Positions 57,519-64,000 of a stretch of 64,000 bases of DNA are shown in pieces. The translations under genes were made by a program, and so were the position numbers. Position 1 is the first letter of the stretch, and every line of letters begins with the position of its first letter. Below the pieces are notes generated by a model, which was not told the origin of the DNA, made no database searches, and was given only the letters and a program-made list of their open reading frames with translations. This DNA is from Aspidiotus rigidus (Eukaryota > Arthropoda > Insecta > Hemiptera > Diaspididae), in the NCBI GenBank assembly GCA_035079385.1, contig JAVHKY010000025.1, forward strand, positions 16,776,501-16,840,500, read 5' to 3'.

Positions 57519-59889
57519 ATGCATAATACACGGATTTCTACCGGTCAAAAAAATAATGAATATTTGTACTTAGAAAAACTATCCTGGCGAATCATGTTTC
57601 TTATGTATGCCGTGGCAGGAGGAATTTATGTCTCGCCCAAGATTTCGAACAATATTAAATGCGCCTGGGTTATCTACAATGTTTTCAATTTACTTTTCCT
57701 CGCTGTGACACCCACAATTTACTATGTGATCATCCATACGAGTCGGGAAATTGATTTGATAGATCTCATCGAGGGTTCATTAGGTGTATCCATAGTGATC
57801 GTCATTGCAGTTCTTTACCCAACAATCATCATCCACTATCAAGCCGATATTGAGTTTGTATTTGAATACATGAAGAATAACAGAAATACTGTTGTTGAAT
57901 TTCATAGTCAGAATGAAAAGCCGCGAATTGAAAATTCAAATTCAAAGGACATCCGATCAAAGAAAACTAACATGAAAAACGAGTATCTTTTCAATGAGTT
58001 TTTATCATATAAAAATCCTGTAAAGGGACCAATGGCAATGTTCCTGCTTCAAATTATTTGTTGCACAATTTTTGCCTCCTCACCTTTTATTTATGTCACC
58101 TTCCAATATCAAGAAATACCACACCTTCTTCTGCACTATCCAATCCCCATACCTTTTTACGATCGTGTCCCATCTTTACTCGTTTATAACTTGATTATGT
58201 GTTTGGAACTAGTTTCAATAGCAGGATTAATGGTGAGCGCTGTATCCCAATCGGTCTTCTTATCGCTATTCACATACCTAATGAACAATCTTGTTGTCAA
58301 CTACTGTAAGAATATTTCTAATTTATCTGCAATAGCAACAAAATTTCTTGCACACAATATCCACAATATGGAGTCCAGAAAGACGGAGGCGGCAGAGTTC
58401 ATACGTCACTTTGAAAAGGATTTGAAAATGTTAATTAGTAAACATCGCGAATTTACTGAGTAAGTTGGAAAAAAGTTGGTACACCATACGATAAACACCT
58501 ATGTGATCAAAAGTAATTACAATATATTTCATCACTAGGATCATACATACAATGGAGGCGTACGCAAACTCTTCTTTTACGGTTACAGTGTTTCTCTCCA
58601 CTAGCAGTCAATTCTGTAATATTTTCTTCTTGCTGGGAGTGCGTAGAATATTTTACAATTAGAAACAGTAGGTAGTTATAGTGGATTTAATTGATTTTTT
58701 TGATGGCTTTTTGATGTTCATACAGACTACAAACGTGGGAAATTTTATACTACTAAGACATTTGATGTTATTCATCTCTTTTGGACAATATCTTTGGGTT
58801 CCTTGCTATTGTGCCAAAATGTTTGCTGATATGGTAAAAAAATATCAACTATTCTTTATACTGTAATAGTTTATGCAGGCTCACAGTAACTGATTGTTTA
58901 CTGAACTTTCTGCGGACATTCACTAGAATTGTTGTACTGAAAACATCGTTCGAGACACCTTTTCCATCTGTTGTCTACTTCAACAATTTTAACAGGGAAC
59001 CTGTTTTATGGGGGCTTTTTGAGAAATTTGTTGTGCGCCGTCCGCCATCCAACAAAAAACTTTTAAAAATATCGACTCTCAAGCTATATATGATGGGAGG
59101 GGGACTTGGAAAAATCTCAACTCTCGAGCTATATGTGACGGGAGGGGGACTTGGAATAATTTCGACTCTCAAGCTACCTATATATGATAGGAGAGGGACT
59201 TGCAAAAATGTCGACTATCGAGCTATCATATATAGCTCGAGATTTAAGAAAAATTTAGACTCTCAAACTATATTATACTAGGCTTATAGTAGGTCTAGGC
59301 CTTCTTTATACTAGCTTTATCTAGGTATTGGCTTCCTAGAATTTTCGATACCAACAGTGGTGTAGCGAGGACTATTTATGTGGGGGGGTGAATGTGTGGA
59401 AGTGCCGACTCAAATTTATGAAAGTGCCGACTCAGGCTCAGGGGCGGCAAAAATCAAAGCCGACTGCTCCGCTTTTTGCCGACTGCAATAACTTGTGGAG
59501 GGGTGAGACAACCCCCCACGCCCCCCCCTCGCTACGCCCCTGAATACCAAATCCCATTTGACTCATAAAACAGGTTCCCTGCGTTCCTCGTTTAATTTCG
59601 TTAAGGAAGCCGTCGTTTTTTATGATTATGTAAACTTCAATATTAAGTGTAATTTTATTCTGTGTAGAATGAAGCGATACGATACGAGATTTACAACTTG
59701 CCATGGTATTGGATGCCACCAAAGACGCGAAAGCTTATCAATATTTTCCAGTCCTTTGTATTTAAGCCTTGGGAATTCAAGGTCTTCTACGTATATCCTG
59801 TTTCAATGGCATTATTCCCACGAGTCATTCAATCAGCGTATTCATACTTCAATATCATGCGTACGACCATGAATCGGGAGCAGAATTGA
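57519..59889 (+). CDS. Insect odorant receptor (7tm_6), four exons
   Basis: Exons 57519-58459, 58539-58638, 58726-58833 and 59668-59889 join in frame through GT-AG introns to 456 residues; most insect ORs are 380-460. The N-terminal exon holds four hydrophobic spans, including NLLFLAVTPTIYYVIIHTS and ICCTIFASSPFIYVTF. The second exon gives MEAYANSSFTVTVFLSTSSQ, the third GNFILLRHLMLFISFGQYLW followed by VPCYCAKMFADM. The fourth gives NEAIRYEIYNLPWYWMPPKT, then RKLINIFQSFVFKPWEF, and ends IQSAYSYFNIMRTT. This last block is the conserved C-terminal signature of insect ORs ('Y...WY....RK.L', 'P', 'SYF'). ORs form ligand-gated cation channels with the co-receptor Orco in olfactory neuron dendrites. 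The final 834-bp intron carries nested transposons, yet splice sites and frame are intact. The exact ligand and subfamily cannot be told. Confidence 0.9.
58991..59620 (+). mobile_element. Family-A element in the last intron of the odorant receptor
   Basis: It runs from AACAGGGAACCTGTTTTATG to GGAAGCCGTCG with TTTT on both flanks, and is the opposite orientation of the 51.7-kb copy. Without the nested MITE it is about 434 bp, against 439 for the other copy. Between about 59070 and 59280 it shows five monomers of the form AAAAATNTCGACTCTCAAGC followed by TATATATGAYGGGAGGGGGACTTGG. It codes for nothing. Confidence 0.88.
59355..59542. mobile_element. hAT-type MITE nested in the family-A element
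   Basis: The 16-bp imperfect terminal inverted repeats are CAGTGGTGTAGCGAGG and CCTCGCTACGCCCCTG. The flanks are GATACCAA and AATACCAA, an 8-bp target duplication with one mismatch, as expected for hAT elements. The other family-A copy has the uninterrupted site (GATTTGGTATCG at 51745-51756), which confirms the insertion boundaries. Confidence 0.9.
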
Positions 59890-60609
59890 TCATAAAATAC
59901 CATCAGCTTCTACACATAATATAATTACAACGTGTGCTTATCACAACACTTCGTTTAAAAGTCATACACAGTAATTTTTCAGCACCAATAAATACAAAAG
60001 ATGAGAAAACTCGACGTCTTTATATCCCGTAGGCCTCTTCTATTTTGTAGGGAGTACAAACTCAGGAATTCCTCCTTTTGTCCAAGAAAGCAACCCTTAC
60101 ACCCTACTCTAATGAAAAACTTGAACTATTTTCAAAGTCTGATCTATGCGCTAGAGGGCGGGAACTTGAAAAAATTTTGATTTTAAAGAAACGCAATTTA
60201 GATAAAGAAATAGAAGAATTTTAATCCTGGGATACTATAATTATATCAGGAGGAGGATTTGAAAAGATTTCAAGAGCATAAGGGGAAAATGTTGAACCTT
60301 GAAAAACCGGTCATCTATTTGAGGGAGCTATTTAAGGGACTGGAAAGAAATCAGCTTTATTGAATGGACTTGAGGAGGGGCTTTACACAACATAATTTTT
60401 CAAACCGCGGATTTAAGTCATTGAAGAGAAAAAGTATTCAAATCACGAATCCATGTTTGATCTATGATGCGTATGGAATTTTCAATTTTTTTTTGAAATC
60501 CTGCTCAAAACTTAGAATCAAAGCTAATTAAATACGTTAAATATATTGTAGAATATTTCCGAAATGATTCATCTAGTTTACTGCTTGACTGAAATCTGAA
60601 CTTCATTCT
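59890..60609. other. Intergenic with worn family-A monomers
   Basis: At 60154-60300 the runs GGGCGGGAACTTGAAAAAAT and AGGAGGATTTGAAAAGATTT are family-A-type monomers. No gene. Confidence 0.4.
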
Positions 60610-60775
60610 CAGGCGCGGATCCAGACGATCATTTTGGGAGGGGAAATAGTTTTTTTTTTACATTTTCTTCGATACTACAGATTTTTTGTTATTTTTTGGT
60701 TCTTTTTTTTGGGGGGGGAGGGGTTGAGAGGGGGAAAATTTCCCCATTCCCCACCCCCCCGTGGATCCGCGCATG
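60610..60775. mobile_element. Small MITE, CAGGCGCGGATCC-type ends
   Basis: CAGGCGCGGATCCAG (60610-60624) pairs with GTGGATCCGCGCATG (60761-60775) as an imperfect inverted repeat. The interior is T- and G-rich (GGGAGGGGAAATAG; GGGGGGGGAGGGG), giving the 166-bp unit a hairpin-like look. The flanks TTCATTCT and CCATACTT are not a convincing duplication. Superfamily uncertain, perhaps hAT. Confidence 0.65.
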
Positions 60776-62719
60776 CCATACTTCTATCTTCTTATTTAAA
60801 TAAACCCTTGAAAATTCAAATATTTAAAAAAAAGCGACTTAATTAATTGAAGCAGGGACTGATTCGGAGTTTCAACAAAAAAACCATGATTCGGAAACAA
60901 ATCAACATACGATGCGAATCACCGACCACTTTTTTCTTAGGAAAATTGGTTCAATTAATAAATTTGGGATTCAAATTTTCCCAGCCCTGATACCTACTGA
61001 GGATATCAAGAAACTCGGAAAATCATGACTGAAAAGAAAAGACAATGCCTGACCTAGAGAATGACATCGAAACGAGTGCACGATCTCGTCATGTTTATTT
61101 TACCGGGTGGTGCCGAAAGCAGCCTGTGGCCCAATTACTGCCGACACAACCCCCTTTGAGATAACCTATACAGCTTATAGTATTAAAAATACAAAATCGC
61201 AGAAAAAAAATGCAACGTGCGGTTAATTAATGGGTCATATGGTATCTTAATGGTGCGGATATTTTCAAAACCCTTGGTGTTTCTAATCACAAAACCCAAA
61301 GTCAATTCAGTCTAGGTGATTGGCTGGCCTAGTTTAGGGAGAGAAATTTTGAGCTTCAGATCCTAGATTTTGCTAACATTGCTAGCTAGAGCTTAGATAG
61401 AAAAATATTGGAGAATTTTAAACTCCGAGCCCTCTAAAGGCAAATTGTGACCACCAAGCGGCATAAAGAGCGTAGATTCGAGACAAGGACCTTACATCAT
61501 TGAAGGGATTTGGAAAAGTAAACCCAGTGAGTGAAGGAATATTATTTAGCTCTCAACCTTGAGGAGGTTGAAAACTCAAAAATAGTAAAACTTCACATAG
61601 CGAGCTTTTCTACGTTTTTAAGGCTATGCTTCATCACCACAGTGGAAATGTGTCAACAATGACCGTTTCAATACTGAATCCGCAATTCTGATTTCCAACT
61701 CCCCAGTTTCTTCTCGATAACATAGCTCAAAACACGAATTTTCCTACACTTCTTTCTCACCAATTCGAACTGTACAGCGTTAGTATCAACTACTCCTATC
61801 ATAGTGACAAAAGGTGAAGGTTTGGAATCCATGCAAGTATAGAAATAGTTCTAATGGAAAAATAAAATCATTTTGCTCAAAAAATTTGTTCCTTTCTATT
61901 TACTCCATGAATTTCCTACTTTTTGAGATATTTCAATTTAAATGAGTACCACAAAAATCGTAAAATGTGAACTAATCAAGGCTTGTGAAAGTAAAAAGAA
62001 AATCAAAACTGAGATCAGAAAAAAACTACCATTTAAGAAAGAAAACTAACTAAAATTCGACGACTTTTATGATTTTCGATGACCCATGCTCAAGACTATA
62101 ATATGAGATCAATTTCGGTATTTTTATCGACTATAAGGTGTTGACACTTTGGCTTTGTTTACATAAATAATTATGTGGATGGAGCGGGATGCGTAGAATA
62201 CTAACCAAATTTGAGGGCATATCTGGACAGATCAGGAGAAAAAGCCTTTTTTCAGGTGATTTCAATTGAAAGTAACCCCTCATTTTCTTGTTATAATCCC
62301 ATTAGATACAAAATTACAAGAAGAATAGGTAAATTTAGTCCAATTTTTCACGAAATTTGACCGTTCTCGAGATAAGATAATCGATTATTTCGAAAAACGC
62401 CCATAAGAGTCTGTGTTATTTTGCCCACAAGTCGATAAGAACGCGTTCTGTGGCATCACGTGTCAATATCTTACCTTCGACCATATACTGATGGACATGC
62501 CATACTGATGAGAACGTGAAGCCAAACAAATTGATCTTGAGAAGTGACGAAAAGTAGTCCTTGATTACGAGCTTATTTCGAGCAAGAAAATGATGTTTCC
62601 AGTTTTTTTTAACGGAAATTAACAAGTAGACAACAATTATGCATAAATCACGTAAAAATCTTGGTTGATTTTGGTAAAAATGTGAAATTTAAAAAAAAAA
62701 TTTTCTGGCATAGCCAAAT
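60776..62719. other. No supported gene
   Basis: AT-rich. A minus-strand frame at 62416-62625 (start MLISVKKNWKHHFLARNKLV) includes a donor-like GTAAGATA in the middle but matches nothing I know. Scattered family-A-like half-monomers occur near 61400-61520. Confidence 0.4.
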
Positions 62720-62985
62720 AAATGAAAATCATGTTCCATGTCTTTTATATTTTATCAGTCATCTTGAAATATTTCAGTCTAGGCTTCTACTAAATCAAGT
62801 GTTCGTGAGATATTATTCGTTTACCCCTTTACCTATCTTGGCGTCGTATAAGTCTTCTATGAGAAATACGAGGTAGCGCGAAACTCGCTGTTGTATTGGG
62901 ATAGTATGTGACAATTCAAGTCTAGGGGACTTGGAAAAATTTCGACTATCCAGCCTTTATTTATTTAATTATTTAATTATTTAAT

Positions 62986-63029
<44 letters not shown>

Positions 63030-63607
63030 TTATTAATTCTTGTACTAGGTCAAGTGTTCGTGAGATATTATTCGTTTACCCCTTTACCTATCTTGGCGTC
63101 GTATAAGTCTTGTATGAGAAATATTTTGAGGTAATTGTGGATGCTCTATATTTTGAGATATCAACTTTCGAAGGGGGGGAAGGAGCGATCTCGCTGTTGT
63201 ATTGGAATGGTATGAGAAAATTCAAGTCTTTTTTGAGAAATATGAGTTAGCGCGAACTCGCTGTTGTATTGGACTGGTATGAGACAATTCAAGTCTAGGG
63301 GACTTGGAAAAATGGAAAAATTTCGACTATCCAGCCATATGATAGGAAAAGGGACTTAGAAAACTTTACCTATCTTGGCGTCGTATAAGTCTTCTATGAG
63401 AAATATGAAGTAGCGCGAACTCGCTCCGCTCGTTCGCCCCCTGTCTCGCTGTTGTATTGGAGTGGTATGAGACAATTCAAGTCTAGGGGACTTGGATAAA
63501 TTTCGACTATTCAGCCTTTATTTATTTAATTATTTAATTATTTAATATTATTTATTTATTTATTTATTTATTTATCTATTTATCTATTTATTTATTTATT
63601 TATCTAT

Positions 63608-63642
<35 letters not shown>

Positions 63643-64000
63643 TTCATTTATTTATTTATTTATTTATTCATTTATTTATTTATTTATTCATTTATTTATT
63701 TATTATTAATTCTTCTACTAGGTCAAGTGTTCGTGAGATATTATTCGTTTACCCCTCTACCTATCTTGGCGTCGTATAAGTCTTGTATGAGAAATATTTT
63801 GAGGTAATTGTGGGTGTTCTATATTTTGAGGTATCAACTTTCGGTGGGGCGAACGAGCGATCTCGCTGTTGTATTGGAATGATATGAGAAAATTCATGTC
63901 TTCTATGAGAAATATGAGGTAGCGCGAACTCGCTCCGCTCGTTCGCCCCCTGTCTCGCTGTTGTGTTGGAAAGGTATGAGACAATTCAAGTCTAGGGGAC
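62720..64000. repeat. Tandem array with (TTTA)n tracts, running off the window edge
   Basis: A composite unit repeats with local duplications. CAAGTGTTCGTGAGATATTA (then TTCGTTTACCCC) starts at 62796, 63051 and 63724. TATTAATTCTT(G/C)TACTAGGTC recurs at 63031 and 63704, a 673-bp spacing. GAGAAATA-GAGGTAGCGCGAA-CTCGCTGTTGTATTGG and GTCTAGGGGACTTGGAAAAA (then TTTCGACTAT) recur several times, the latter being family-A monomer sequence. Two long (TTTA)n tracts lie at about 62955-63030 and 63517-63703. The array is cut by the window's right edge. Confidence 0.85.

Noticed and set aside
62416..62625. Minus-strand frame with an internal donor-like GTAAGATA, possibly two exons
   Set aside because: No recognisable domain and no partner exon could be found nearby.

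Overview
The window reads as insect nuclear DNA. It carries an odorant receptor of the insect-only 7tm_6 family, an arthropod SIFamide-type neuropeptide gene, ordinary spliceosomal introns, and many Penelope-like elements, non-LTR retrotransposons, MITEs and satellite-like repeats. I cannot name the order or species. Most of the 64 kb is repeat-derived or featureless, AT-rich intergenic sequence. Only a few host genes can be supported.

Host genes, left to right. A three-exon SIFamide-like neuropeptide precursor lies at 1883-2412 (+). Elongin B lies at 33639-34517 (+, four exons) and converges on the nucleoporin NDC1 at 35393-37033 (-, one exon). A partial gene for an unrecognised one-membrane-segment protein lies at 40255-40941 (-). 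An orphan signal-peptide exon lies at 41303-41422 (+). A coding-looking fragment lies at 47101-47360 (+), and the N-terminal part of an ionotropic-receptor-like gene at 49785-50343 (-). A complete four-exon odorant receptor lies at 57519-59889 (+), with a nested transposon in its last intron.

Mobile DNA. Penelope-like elements (PLEs: reverse transcriptase plus GIY-YIG endonuclease) occur at 8250-10625 (+), 12440-12860 (+), 12860-14060 (-), 21601-24770 (an inverted composite of several pieces), 44105-44225 (+), 48010-48800 (+) and 50540-52262 (-). All are broken by truncations or frameshifts. The least damaged GIY-YIG domains are at 24.3 and 48.4 kb. Non-LTR retrotransposon remnants lie at about 10.7, 41.6, 44.6 and 55 kb. 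MITE-like elements with visible inverted ends lie at 32462, 39043, 45580, 59355 and 60610. A roughly 435-bp element ('family A' here) built on 45-55-bp internal monomers occurs twice in full length. One copy interrupts a PLE at 51.7 kb. The other sits in the odorant-receptor intron and itself contains a hAT-like MITE. Degenerate monomers of this family are scattered over the window and lead into the tandem array that runs off the right edge.

Other structure. There is a perfect 44-bp hairpin at 20601-20700, a roughly 437-bp imperfect foldback at 5946-6382, a tandem satellite with a period near 147 bp at 16440-17165, an extremely AT-rich block at 17400-17990, a (CT)34 microsatellite, and a marked excess of the CRE-like palindrome TGACGTCA. 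The most interesting leads are the unusual SIFamide precursor (11 residues in place of the usual one inside the peptide, and the Cys module both before and after it), the inverted PLE composite with degenerate hammerhead-like cores, and the transposon-in-transposon-in-intron with an empty site visible in a second copy.
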